A DNA stretch of 64,000 nucleotides. It comes from Actinomadura hallensis. Its GTDB lineage: Bacteria; Actinomycetota; Actinomycetes; Streptosporangiales; Streptosporangiaceae. The notes beneath the pieces were generated by a model. The model was not told the origin of the DNA. It saw nothing but the letters and a program-made list of their open reading frames with translations, and ran no database searches. This document shows, one piece after another, positions 1 to 8,166 of the stretch (positions are counted from its first letter, which is position 1; each line of letters starts with the position of its first letter). The position numbers and the translations under genes are program-made. The stretch spans positions 3,472,001 through 3,536,000 of the forward strand of contig NZ_VFPO01000001.1 in the NCBI RefSeq assembly GCF_006716765.1. Direction: 5' to 3'.

Positions 1-587
1 CGGCGGCGAAGGGCAACGCCGAGCGGCCCGCCCAGATGGCGGCGCTGAAGGAGAAGAACCCGCGGGCGTGGCGGCGGCGGCTGCGCTTCGAGCTCGCCGC
101 GGTCGCCGCGATCGAGCACTACACCGCCGTGCTCGGGCAGTGGATCATGGACAACGACCGGTTCGAGAAGTCCGGGGTCGACCCGACGATGCTGGACCTG
201 CTGCGCTGGCACGGCGCCGAGGAGGTCGAGCACAGGTCCGTGGTCTTCGACGTCTACAAGGCGTTCGGCGGCGGCTACCTCACCCGCGTCGCCGCCTGGG
301 TCGTGTCGCTGTTCTTCCTGTACTGGGCGCTGATCGGCGGGTCCCTGTACCTGCTCAAGCAGGACCCTACGATCAAGAAGCGGGTGACGCTCCCGCGGGT
401 GTACCGGTCCTACCGGCGGTCGGTGCGGCTGGGGCACGTCCCCGGCATCTTCAAGCTGCTCCTGGGCGAGGCCCCCGTCTACCTCAGGCCGAACCACCAC
501 CCGTCCAAGGTGTGCTCCACGCCGCGGGCGCTGGAGTACCTGAAGCGGTCCCCGGCCGCCAGGGCCGCGGGCTACGACCCCTACTAG
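1..587 (+). CDS. metal-dependent hydrolase-like protein (PF10118-type), 5'-truncated by window
   Basis: The reading frame is open from the first bases (frame of position 3), so the true start lies upstream and about 195 codons are seen. The sequence has the layout of the 'predicted metal-dependent hydrolase' family: acidic/histidine helices (LRWHGAEEVEHR, about residue 70) like a four-helix metal site, then a hydrophobic stretch VVSLFFLYWALIGGSLYLL that may be membrane-associated. Substrate is unknown. The family call is by recognition of the HGAEEVEHR-type motif and is moderately sure; enzymatic activity is not established. Confidence 0.65.
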   Translation, partial: AAKGNAERPAQMAALKEKNPRAWRRRLRFELAAVAAIEHYTAVLGQWIMDNDRFEKSGVDPTMLDLLRWHGAEEVEHRSVVFDVYKAFGGGYLTRVAAWVVSLFFLYWALIGGSLYLLKQDPTIKKRVTLPRVYRSYRRSVRLGHVPGIFKLLLGEAPVYLRPNHHPSKVCSTPRALEYLKRSPAARAAGYDPY

Positions 588-720
588 ACCGGCCCCGCCC
601 CTGGCAGACTGCCCCTGGCAAAGTGCCCCCCGACCAGACCGCCCCGACCAACACGGCCCGCGTGCCGGCGGACGCGTGCGAAAGGCGCCGCGCGCACGCG
701 GGCGCGACGGAGACGACGAC

Positions 721-2448
721 ATGACATCCCCGGCGACAACGGTGACCCGGCGCGCATCAGCGGTGACCCGGCGCAGGGTCCGCGGCGACGGCGTCGATCT
801 CGCCGTCTACGAGCAGGGCGACCGGTCGCGCCCGACCGTCCTGCTCGTGCACGGCTATCCCGACACCCACCGGGTGTGGGACGAGGTCGCCGAGCGGCTC
901 GGGCGGCGCTTCCACGTCGTCCGCTACGACGTGCGCGGAGCGGGCGCGTCGTCGCGGCCGTTCGGGCGCAGGCGCTACACGTTCGACTACCTGATGGCCG
1001 ACATGCAGGCCGTGCTGGACGCCGCCGCCCCGGACCGCAAGGTCCACCTGGTCGGGCACGACTGGGGCTCGATCCAGGGGTGGGAGGCCGTCTGCACCAT
1101 GCCGGACCGCTTCGCCTCCTTCACCTCGATCTCCGGCCCGTCCCTCGACCACGCGGGGCACTGGGCGCGCCGCCGCCTGGCCCGGCCGACGCCGTCGGGG
1201 CTGCGGCGCGTCATCGGGCAGGCGGCGCGGTCGTGGTACATCGGCTTCTTCCAGACGCCGCTGCTGCCGGAGCTGCTGTGGCGGGCGGGGCTGTCCCGGC
1301 CGTTCACCCGCGCGCTCGAGCTGGGCGAGGGCGTCCCCGCGCGCCCCGGTCATCCCGCGCGGACGCTGGCGCGCGACGGGGCGTCCGGGGTGGCGCTGTA
1401 CCGGGCGAACATGACCCGCCGGCTGCGCAGGCCCCTGGACCGGCGGACGGACGTGCCCACGCAGGTCATCGTCCCCACCAGGGACCTGTTCGTGTCGCCG
1501 CACCTGGTGGGCGGGCTGGCCGGGCGGGCGCCGAACCTGACCGTCCGGCCGGTCAGGGCCGGGCACTGGGTGCCGCGCAGCCACCCCGACGCCGTCGCCC
1601 GCTGGATCGCCGAGCACGTCACCGCCGCCCGGGGCGGCGAGCTCACCCCGGCCGAGTCGCGCGCCCTGCGCCGGGCCAGGGCGGTGCGCGGGCGGGACCC
1701 GCTCGACGGCGCCCTCGTCGTCGTCACCGGCGCGGGCGGCGGCACCGGGCGGTCGGCCGTGCTGGCCTTCGCCCGCCGCGGCGCCGAGGTCGTCGCCGCC
1801 GACCGCGACGCGGAGGCCGCGCGCCGGACCGCGGAACTCGCGGGCCGGGCCGGCGGGACCGTCCACGCCCACGCGGTGGACGTGTCCGATGCCGCCGCGA
1901 TGGAGGACTTCGCCAAGTCGGTGATGCACGAGCACGGCGTGCCGGACGTCGTCGTCAACAACGCCGAGATCGAGATGGCGGGGTCGTTCCTCGACCACTC
2001 CGCCGAAGACTGGCGGACGGTCCTGAACGTCAACCTCCTGGGCGTCGTCCACGGGTCGCGGCTCTTCGCCGCGCAGATGGCGGAGCGGGGTCAGGGAGGC
2101 CACATCGTCAACACGTCCTCCGCCGCGGCGTTCACGCCGTCCCGGGGGCTGGCCGCCTACTCCACCAGCAAGGCCGCCGCGCTGATGCTCTCGGAATGCC
2201 TGCGCGCCGAGCTGAAGGGCAAGGGCATCGCGGTCAGCGCCGTCGTCCGGCCGTCCGGCCCGCGGGGCGGGGCGCGGCAAGCGGCCGGGGGTCCCGCCGG
2301 GGGCCGTCCGGACGCCGTCGCGGAGCGGATCGTCGCGGCCGTCCGCCGCGGCAGGGCCGTCGTGCCGGTCACGCCGGGGGTCCGGCTGGCCCGCGCGGCC
2401 GCCCGCGTGTCCCCGGGCCTCATGCGGCTTCTCGCCCGCATGGGCTGA
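721..2448 (+). CDS. alpha/beta hydrolase - short-chain dehydrogenase fusion protein
   Basis: A 575-aa two-domain protein. Residues about 20-305 form an alpha/beta hydrolase: HG at 44-45 for the oxyanion hole, and nucleophile elbow GHDWGS at 112-117 with Asp115 rather than Ser, as in epoxide hydrolases and haloalkane dehalogenases. Residues about 330-575 form an SDR oxidoreductase: dinucleotide motif TGAGGGTGR at 336-344, NNAE, Ser466/467 and the catalytic Tyr480-x3-Lys484 (YSTSK). Thr342 replaces the usual Ile of GxGIG. Start at ATG 721 is chosen because it follows GGAGACGACGAC; an in-frame upstream start lacks support. Such fusions are known in actinobacteria; the substrate is unknown. The stop lies inside a 23-bp-period tandem duplication. 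Confidence 0.85.
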   Translation: MTSPATTVTRRASAVTRRRVRGDGVDLAVYEQGDRSRPTVLLVHGYPDTHRVWDEVAERLGRRFHVVRYDVRGAGASSRPFGRRRYTFDYLMADMQAVLDAAAPDRKVHLVGHDWGSIQGWEAVCTMPDRFASFTSISGPSLDHAGHWARRRLARPTPSGLRRVIGQAARSWYIGFFQTPLLPELLWRAGLSRPFTRALELGEGVPARPGHPARTLARDGASGVALYRANMTRRLRRPLDRRTDVPTQVIVPTRDLFVSPHLVGGLAGRAPNLTVRPVRAGHWVPRSHPDAVARWIAEHVTAARGGELTPAESRALRRARAVRGRDPLDGALVVVTGAGGGTGRSAVLAFARRGAEVVAADRDAEAARRTAELAGRAGGTVHAHAVDVSDAAAMEDFAKSVMHEHGVPDVVVNNAEIEMAGSFLDHSAEDWRTVLNVNLLGVVHGSRLFAAQMAERGQGGHIVNTSSAAAFTPSRGLAAYSTSKAAALMLSECLRAELKGKGIAVSAVVRPSGPRGGARQAAGGPAGGRPDAVAERIVAAVRRGRAVVPVTPGVRLARAAARVSPGLMRLLARMG

Positions 2449-2478
2449 ACGGCGCTGCCCGCATGGGCTGAACGGCGC
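2435..2478. repeat. tandem duplication spanning the SDR stop codon
   Basis: A 21-base word at 2435-2455 recurs exactly at 2458-2478 (period 23). Each copy contains CGCATGGGCTGAAC, so the stop codon TGA and the last codons of the fusion gene are duplicated just downstream. It looks like replication slippage. Confidence 0.85.
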
Positions 2479-2528
2479 CGTCCCGGGTACTCGTAGGGTC
2501 GTCGCCCACGGGGAAGGGACGGTGCCCC

Positions 2529-4142
2529 ATGGCGGACGCCGTGGTCATCGGCGCCGGGCCCAACGGGCTCGTCGCCGCCAACGTGCTGGCGGACGCCGGA
2601 TGGGACGTGGAGGTCCTCGAAGCCCAGCCCGAGCCGGGCGGGGCCGTGCGCAGCGACCGGGGCGCCCACCCCGGCCACGTCAGCGACCTGTGCAGCGCCT
2701 TCTACCCGCTGGGGGTCGCCTCCCCCGTGATGCGCGCCCTCGGCCTCGAGCGGCACGGACTGCGCTGGCGGCACGCGCCCGCCGTCCTCGCGCACCCGCT
2801 GCCGGACGGGCGCTGCGCCGTCCTCGAACGCGACCCGCACGCCACGGCCGCCGGGCTCGACGCGTTCGGCGGCGGCGACGGCGAGGCGTGGCTGCGGCTC
2901 TGCCGGACCTGGGACCTGATGGGCGAGGACGTCCTGCGGGCCCTGTTCACGCCGTTCCCGCCCGTCCGCGCCGCGCTGCCGCTGGCCGTGTCGGCCCGGC
3001 GCGCGGGCGGGCTCCGCGTCCTGCGCTCCCTGCTGACCCCGGCGCGCGCGTTCGGCGAGCGGGAGTTCGGCGGTCCGGGCGGCCCGCTGCTGCTGACGGG
3101 TGCCGCGCTGCACACCGACATGCTGCCCGAGACGACGGGCGGGACGGTGTTCGGCTGGCTCCTCGCCATGATCGGGCAGCGGTACGGCTGGCCGGTGCCG
3201 GAGGGCGGGGCGGGCGAGCTGACCGCGGCGCTGGTGCGGCGGCTGGAGTCGCGGGGCGGGCACGTGCGCTGCGGCGTCCCGGTCGAGTCGGTCGTGGTCC
3301 GCGGCGGCCGGGCGCTCGGCGTCCGCACCGCGACCGGCGAGGCGGTGCGCGCCGCGAGGGCCGTGCTGGCGGACGTCCCGGCGCCCCGCCTCTACGGCGG
3401 CCTGGTCGGATGGCCGGACCTGCCCGGATCGCTGCGCGCGGACGTCGAGCGGTTCGACTGGGACCACGCCACGTTCAAGGTCGACTGGGCGCTGTCGGCC
3501 CCGATCCCCTGGGCGTCGCCGGAGGCGGGCCGCGCCGGAACCGTCCACCTGTCCTCCGGACTGGACGCGATGAGCGTCTATGGGGCGCAGCTCGCCACGG
3601 GACGGGTCCCGTCCGAGCCGTTCGTGCTCCTCGGCCAGATGACCACCGCGGACCCGTCCCGCTCCCCCGCCGGAACCGAGTCGGTCTGGGCCTACACCCA
3701 CGTGCCGCAGCGAGTGAAGGCCGACGCGGGGCCCGACGGCGTCACCGGAGCTTGGGACGAGCGAGAGCAGGACGCCATGGCCGCACGCCTGGAGCGGGCC
3801 GTGGAGCGCTTCGCGCCCGGTTTCCGCTCCCTGATCGCCGGCCGCCGCGTCATCGCGCCGCCCGCGTTCCCCGAGCACGACGCGAGCCTGCCGGGCGGCG
3901 CCCTCAACGGCGGGACCGCGATGCTCCACCAGCAGCTGGTGTTCCGGCCGGTCCCCGGCCTCGGCCGGGCCGAAACCCCGGTCGCCGGCCTCTACCTGGC
4001 CTCCGCGTCCGCTCATCCCGGCGGCGGCGTGCACGGCGCGTGCGGCGCCAACGCCGCCCGCGCCGCCCTGGCCCACGCCTCCCCGGCGGGCCGGCTCCTC
4101 ACCCCCGCCCTGGCCGCCCTGGCCCGGCTGGTCGCGCCCTAA
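2529..4142 (+). CDS. FAD-dependent oxidoreductase, phytoene desaturase-like
   Basis: A 537-aa flavoprotein of the phytoene desaturase/PYROXD2-like amine oxidase superfamily. The N-terminal Rossmann dinucleotide fold is GAGPNGLVAAN at residues 8-18, ending in an acidic residue (VEVLEAQ) and followed by PGGAVRSD, typical of these proteins. A C-terminal FAD segment shows GLYLASASAHPGGGVHGACG near 485-505. The substrate cannot be told from sequence; no other carotenoid genes are nearby, so a carotenoid role is not supported. ATG 2529 follows GGGGAAGGGACGG. Confidence 0.85.
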   Translation: MADAVVIGAGPNGLVAANVLADAGWDVEVLEAQPEPGGAVRSDRGAHPGHVSDLCSAFYPLGVASPVMRALGLERHGLRWRHAPAVLAHPLPDGRCAVLERDPHATAAGLDAFGGGDGEAWLRLCRTWDLMGEDVLRALFTPFPPVRAALPLAVSARRAGGLRVLRSLLTPARAFGEREFGGPGGPLLLTGAALHTDMLPETTGGTVFGWLLAMIGQRYGWPVPEGGAGELTAALVRRLESRGGHVRCGVPVESVVVRGGRALGVRTATGEAVRAARAVLADVPAPRLYGGLVGWPDLPGSLRADVERFDWDHATFKVDWALSAPIPWASPEAGRAGTVHLSSGLDAMSVYGAQLATGRVPSEPFVLLGQMTTADPSRSPAGTESVWAYTHVPQRVKADAGPDGVTGAWDEREQDAMAARLERAVERFAPGFRSLIAGRRVIAPPAFPEHDASLPGGALNGGTAMLHQQLVFRPVPGLGRAETPVAGLYLASASAHPGGGVHGACGANAARAALAHASPAGRLLTPALAALARLVAP

Positions 4143-4286
4143 TACGCGGTCCGGAGGTTTACCGCCGCGGGGTTTTCCCCGGGGCCGGAACGTGCGACCT
4201 TGGCAGAAAGCCCGGCGACCGGCCCCGCCCCCCCGGGGCGGCCGTCGCCCCCACGGGCTTCAGAACCGGCACCCGGAGCGTGGAGC

Positions 4287-4721
4287 ATGCGTATTCGCGA
4301 CATCCTGCGGACGAAGGGGGACACGGTGGCCACGGTGCGGCCCGAAGCCACCGTCAGGCAGTTGCTCGCCGTCCTGGCCGAGCACAACATCGGGGCGGCG
4401 GTGGTCTCGCCGGACGGCGCGTCGGTGGCAGGCATCGTCTCCGAGCGCGACGTGGTGCGCTCGCTGCACGAGCGGGGCGCGGCGCTGCTCGACCGCCCCG
4501 TCTCCGAGATCATGACCGCGGAGGTGCGCACCTGCGGCCCCGCCGACATGGTGGACGACATGCGCCGCGCCATGACCGAGCACCGGTTCCGGCACGTGCC
4601 CGTCGTCGTGGACGGGCGGCTCGCCGGCATCGTCAGCATCGGCGACGTGGTCAAGAGCGCCATCGACGAGCTGGAGAGCGAACGCGAGCACCTGGTCGGC
4701 TACATCCAGCGGGCCCCCTAG
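4287..4721 (+). CDS. CBS-domain pair protein
   Basis: A 144-aa protein made of two CBS domains (about residues 8-60 and 73-130). The repeats show GIVSERDVVR and GIVSIGDVVK, the usual ends of CBS units, and the linker SEIMTAEVRTC. Stand-alone CBS pairs bind adenine nucleotides and act as energy or redox sensors. The ATG at 4287 follows GGAGCGTGGAGC; a TTG start at 4200 would add a low-complexity proline-rich extension and is less likely. It converges on the MocR gene. Confidence 0.85.
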   Translation: MRIRDILRTKGDTVATVRPEATVRQLLAVLAEHNIGAAVVSPDGASVAGIVSERDVVRSLHERGAALLDRPVSEIMTAEVRTCGPADMVDDMRRAMTEHRFRHVPVVVDGRLAGIVSIGDVVKSAIDELESEREHLVGYIQRAP

Positions 4722-4730
4722 CCTCCCGCC

Positions 4731-4755
4731 GCGCCGCGCTCCGCGCGGGCGGCGC
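4731..4755. terminator. GC-rich hairpin between convergent genes
   Basis: GCGCCG at 4731-4736 pairs with CGGCGC at 4750-4755, and CGC 4737-4739 with GCG 4743-4745, leaving a 3-nt loop and a bulge. It lies in the 39-bp gap between the CBS and MocR stops. No U-tract is present. Confidence 0.4.
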
Positions 4756-4760
4756 GCCCG

Positions 4761-6227
4761 CTACACGTAGGCGGGAAGGGAACGGGCGGCCGGGGCGGAC
4801 TCGGCCTCGCGCCAGGCCAGCGCCAGCCGCTCGACGGCCGTGCGCAGCGTGCCCGGGGGCAGGACGTACGGCAGCCTGACATAGTCCTCGAGCACGCCGT
4901 CGGCGCCGAACACCGGACCGGCCACGACCCGCAGGCCGAGCCGCTGCGCCGTCTCGGCGAGCGGCGTCGCGACCGGCGCGCCGATCCGCGCCCACAGCGA
5001 CATGCCGCCCTGCGGGAGCCGGAACTCCCAGCCCGGCAGCAGCTCCCGCAGCGCCCCCGCGAGCGCGTCGCGGCCGCGCGTCAACGCCTCCGCGCGCTCC
5101 GCGCGCACCTCCTCCACCCGCAGCAGGAGCTGCTGCACGATGAGCTGGTCGAGCACCGGGCTCGCCATGTCGAACGGCTCGCGGGCCACGACCAGGCGGC
5201 GGGCGAGAGGCGCGGTGGTGCGGATCCAGCCGATCCGCAGCCCGCCCCACATCAGCTTGGACGCCGACCCCACGGTGATGACCCGCCCGCCGGTGTCGAA
5301 CGACGCCAGCGGCGGCTCCCGCGGCGCGTCGAGGTCGTGGGCGAGGTCGGCGAAGGTCTCGTCGGCGACGAGGAACGCGTCGGCGCGGCGCGCCGCGTCC
5401 ACCAGCGCGGCCCGCTCGGCGGCCGGCATGAGCAGCCCGGTCGGGTTGTGGAAGTCGGGGATCGTGTAGGCCAGCCGGACGGCGGCCTGCCGCATGGCGC
5501 CGGCGATGAGCTCGACGTCCCAGCCCTCGTTGACCCCGACGGGGACGAGCCGGACGCCGCGGCGGCGCAGCGTCCCGAGCGCGTGCGGGTAGGTGGGGCG
5601 CTCGACCATGACGGCGTCGCCCGGCTCGGCGAGGGTCTGCGACAGCAGCGTGAACGCGTGCTGCGCGCCGGTGGTGACGACGATCTGGTCGGGACGGGTG
5701 GGCACGCCGCGCGCGGTGTACCCGTCGGCGATGACCCGGCGCAGGCTCTCCAGGCCGGCGGGCTCGTAGCCGGGGCCCGGGGTGTGCCGGGGCAGCTCGG
5801 CGACGGCGGCGGCGACGGCCTCCTCGAAGATCGCCGGCGCGCCGGGCGCGGCGCAGCCGAGGTCGATGAAGGCGGGGTCGCCCGGCGCCGGATGCGCCAC
5901 ACCGAAGCGCCCGCCGGACGGCGCGGCCTTCCGGTCCGCCGCCGGCATCCGCATCGACGGCAGCACCGTCCAGCTTCCCGCTCCCTGGCGGCTCTCGATG
6001 TAGCCTTCGTCGCGGAGCCGGTCGTAGGCGGCGGTGACGGTGGTGCGGCTGACTCCCAGGGCGGCCGCCAGGTCGCGCTCGGCGGGCAGCCGGGTCCGCA
6101 GGGCGAGCCGCCCGTCCAGGACGAGGGCGCGGACGGACCGGGCCAGCGCCGCGTAGACGGGGCGCTCGCCGGACACGTCGCCCACGAGCCGCGCCAGATG
6201 CCGTCCGCTCACGTATCGGGTGCTCAC
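4761..6227 (-). CDS. MocR-family transcriptional regulator (GntR wHTH + aminotransferase fold), YczR-like
   Basis: A 488-aa regulator. Residues about 15-75 are a GntR-type winged helix (LPAERDLAAALGVSRTTVTA). Residues about 100-480 are a fold-type I aminotransferase with the PLP-lysine motif VGSASKLMWGGLRIGW. MocR proteins sense PLP or amino compounds through this domain. The GTG at 6227 is preferred over an upstream start that would run into the shared promoter. It is divergent from a YczE-type membrane protein, an arrangement known for YczR/YczE pairs, so it probably controls that gene. The ligand is unknown. Confidence 0.85.
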   Translation of the reverse strand: MSTRYVSGRHLARLVGDVSGERPVYAALARSVRALVLDGRLALRTRLPAERDLAAALGVSRTTVTAAYDRLRDEGYIESRQGAGSWTVLPSMRMPAADRKAAPSGGRFGVAHPAPGDPAFIDLGCAAPGAPAIFEEAVAAAVAELPRHTPGPGYEPAGLESLRRVIADGYTARGVPTRPDQIVVTTGAQHAFTLLSQTLAEPGDAVMVERPTYPHALGTLRRRGVRLVPVGVNEGWDVELIAGAMRQAAVRLAYTIPDFHNPTGLLMPAAERAALVDAARRADAFLVADETFADLAHDLDAPREPPLASFDTGGRVITVGSASKLMWGGLRIGWIRTTAPLARRLVVAREPFDMASPVLDQLIVQQLLLRVEEVRAERAEALTRGRDALAGALRELLPGWEFRLPQGGMSLWARIGAPVATPLAETAQRLGLRVVAGPVFGADGVLEDYVRLPYVLPPGTLRTAVERLALAWREAESAPAARSLPAYV

Positions 6228-6321
6228 GCGAACCACTTTCGCATATTGGCCCTGTAGCCACCAGTCCACTTCGGCCAACATGGACGAGGATGATGGCCAC
6301 TTGCAGGCAAGGAGTGAATAA
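6228..6321. promoter_or_regulatory. divergent promoter/operator region, mocR - yczE
   Basis: The 94-bp gap holds both promoters. Inverted arms TTGGCC (6246-6251) and GGCCAA (6273-6278) are separated by 21 bp, and CCACTT occurs twice 31 bp apart (6266-6271 and 6297-6302), about three helical turns. Such paired sites suit a dimeric MocR regulator, but no site has been proven. AAGGAG at 6309-6314 is the yczE ribosome binding site. Confidence 0.45.
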
Positions 6322-6957
6322 ATGGCCTTGATGGCACGGCGGCTGGTGCAGCTGTACGTGGGATTGGCCTTCTACGGGCTCGGAATCGCCCTCCAGGTGT
6401 CGTCGGGTCTCGGCAACGGCCCCTGGGACGTCCTCCACGAGGGCCTCTCACGCCGTCTCGGCCTGTCCATCGGCGCCTGGGTCGTCATCACCGGCGCGCT
6501 GGTGATGCTCGCGTGGATCCCGCTGCGCCAGCGGCCGGGCATCGGGACGATCAGCAACGCCGTCCTCATCGGGGTCTTCGCCGACCTGTTCCTCTGGCTG
6601 CTGCCCACCCCGGAGGCCCTCGGCGCGCGCTGGGCGTACCTCGTCACCGCCGTGCTGGTCGGCGGGTTCGCCACCGGCTGCTACATCGGCGCGGGGCTCG
6701 GGCCGGGCCCGCGCGACGGGCTGATGACCGGGATCGCCGCGCGGGGCCACTCGCTGCGGGCGGTCCGGACGGGGATCGAGCTGACCGTGCTGGCGGGCGG
6801 GTGGCTGCTCGGCGGCACCGTCGGCGCCGGCACGGTCCTGTACGCGGTGGCGATCGGCCCGCTCACGCACGTCCTGCTGCCCGCGCTGACGATCCGGCCG
6901 CGCACCCGCGAGGCGGCGGCGGAGCCCGAGCCGCAGGAGCAGCCGGCCGCCACATGA
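6322..6957 (+). CDS. YczE/YitT-type integral membrane protein
   Basis: A 211-aa protein with about five hydrophobic segments and glycine-rich loops GLGNGPWDVLHEGL (near 35) and GAGLGPGPRDGLMTG (near 125), the internal repeat characteristic of the YczE/YyaS/YitT family. Function is unknown; a transport role is generally suspected. Start ATG 6322 has a good AAGGAG. It is divergent from the MocR-like regulator that probably controls it. The C-terminus is a hydrophilic Glu/Pro-rich tail. Confidence 0.8.
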   Translation: MALMARRLVQLYVGLAFYGLGIALQVSSGLGNGPWDVLHEGLSRRLGLSIGAWVVITGALVMLAWIPLRQRPGIGTISNAVLIGVFADLFLWLLPTPEALGARWAYLVTAVLVGGFATGCYIGAGLGPGPRDGLMTGIAARGHSLRAVRTGIELTVLAGGWLLGGTVGAGTVLYAVAIGPLTHVLLPALTIRPRTREAAAEPEPQEQPAAT

Positions 6958-7006
6958 CCCGCCCGCACCCGGCGGATCCGGGCGGGCGGCCGGGCGGCCC
7001 GCCGCG

Positions 7007-7040
7007 GCTCAGCGGGCGAAGAGGCTCAGCGGGCGAAGAG
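7007..7040. repeat. 17-bp exact tandem duplication at glycerate kinase stop
   Basis: GCTCAGCGGGCGAAGAG at 7007-7023 repeats exactly at 7024-7040. The copy at 7024-7040 contains the glycerate kinase stop (7026-7028) and its last codons; the other lies just downstream of the gene. Confidence 0.85.
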
Positions 7041-8153
7041 GCGGACGACCTGCTCGGCCGTCGCGGCCAGCAGCGGCGCGGCGCGCTCCTTCAGCCCGTC
7101 CAGATCCCGGGGGCCGTCGGCGATGCCGAACGCGGCGGTGAGCCCGAGCGCGTGCAGCTCGTCCAGCGGACCCTCCACGCCGCCGGCCAGCGCCACCGCC
7201 GGGACGCCCCGCTCGCGCGCGAGCGCCGCGACGGCGGAGACGACCTTGCCCGCGGCGCTCTGCCCGTCCACCCGGCCCTCCCCGGTGATCACCAGGTCGG
7301 CGCCGTCGAGGGCGGCGGGCAGTCCGGTGATCTCGGCCATCAGCGGCGCGCCGGGCGACGGTTCGGCGCCGAGCACGCCCACGAGTCCGCCGCAGGTGCC
7401 GCCGGCGGCGCCCGCGCCGGGCAGGTCGTGGACGCGGACCCCGCGGTCGCGGGCGAGGACGTCGGCGAACACGGTGAGGGCGGCGTCCAGCTCCCGCACC
7501 TGCCCGGGCGACGCGCCCTTCTGGGGACCGAACACGGCGGCGGCGCCCTCCGGCCCGACGAGGGGGCTGGTCACGTCGCAGGCGACCCGGAAGCGCGCCG
7601 CGCGCACCTCCGGGGGGACGCCGGAGTCGTCGATGCGCGCGAGGCGCGCGAGCGCCGCCCCGCCCGGGGGCAGGTCCTCGCCCCGGGCGTCCAGGAAGCG
7701 GACCCCGAGGGCGCGCAGCAGGCCGGAGCCGCCGTCGGTGGTCGCGCTGCCGCCGACGGCGACGAGGACCTCGCGGGCGCCGCGCCGCACCGCGTCGGCG
7801 ACCAGCTCGCCGGTGCCGGTCGTGGCGGCGTTCACCGGGTCGCGCGGGACGTCCTCGACGAGGGTCAGGCCGGACGCCGCCGCGAGCTCCACCACGGCGG
7901 AGCGCCCGTCGCCGGACAGGGCGTAGCGGGCCTTCACCGGCCGCCCGAGCGGATCGGTCGCGGCGATCTCGACGACCTCGCCCCCGCGGGCGGCGAGGAA
8001 GCAGTCCAGGGTGCCCTCGCCGCCGTCGGCCATCGGCACCGCGGCGACCTCCGCGCCGGGCGCGGCGCGGCGGACGCCCGCCGCGATCGCCTCGCAGGCG
8101 CGCGCGGCGGGCAGGCTCCCCTTGAACGAGTCCGGGGCGACGACGACCCGCAT
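7026..8153 (-). CDS. glycerate kinase (GlxK/GarK family)
   Basis: A 375-aa glycerate kinase that phosphorylates D-glycerate with ATP in glyoxylate/serine metabolism. The family signatures are clear: VVAPDSFKGS at residues 4-13, PMADGGEGTLDC near 41-52, GGSATTDGGSG near 140 and ITGEGRVDGQSAAGK near 288-302. Length matches the family. It is followed on the same strand, upstream, by an unknown gene and LD-carboxypeptidase, so it may be the distal gene of that transcript (13-bp gap). Whether the product is 2- or 3-phosphoglycerate cannot be told here. Confidence 0.92.
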   Translation of the reverse strand: MRVVVAPDSFKGSLPAARACEAIAAGVRRAAPGAEVAAVPMADGGEGTLDCFLAARGGEVVEIAATDPLGRPVKARYALSGDGRSAVVELAAASGLTLVEDVPRDPVNAATTGTGELVADAVRRGAREVLVAVGGSATTDGGSGLLRALGVRFLDARGEDLPPGGAALARLARIDDSGVPPEVRAARFRVACDVTSPLVGPEGAAAVFGPQKGASPGQVRELDAALTVFADVLARDRGVRVHDLPGAGAAGGTCGGLVGVLGAEPSPGAPLMAEITGLPAALDGADLVITGEGRVDGQSAAGKVVSAVAALARERGVPAVALAGGVEGPLDELHALGLTAAFGIADGPRDLDGLKERAAPLLAATAEQVVRLFAR

Positions 8154-8166
8154 CGGCGCCCGCCGC

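Noticed and set aside
2157..4076. A 639-codon minus-strand open frame
   Set aside because: Antisense shadow of the SDR fusion and the FAD oxidoreductase, with no recognisable domain.
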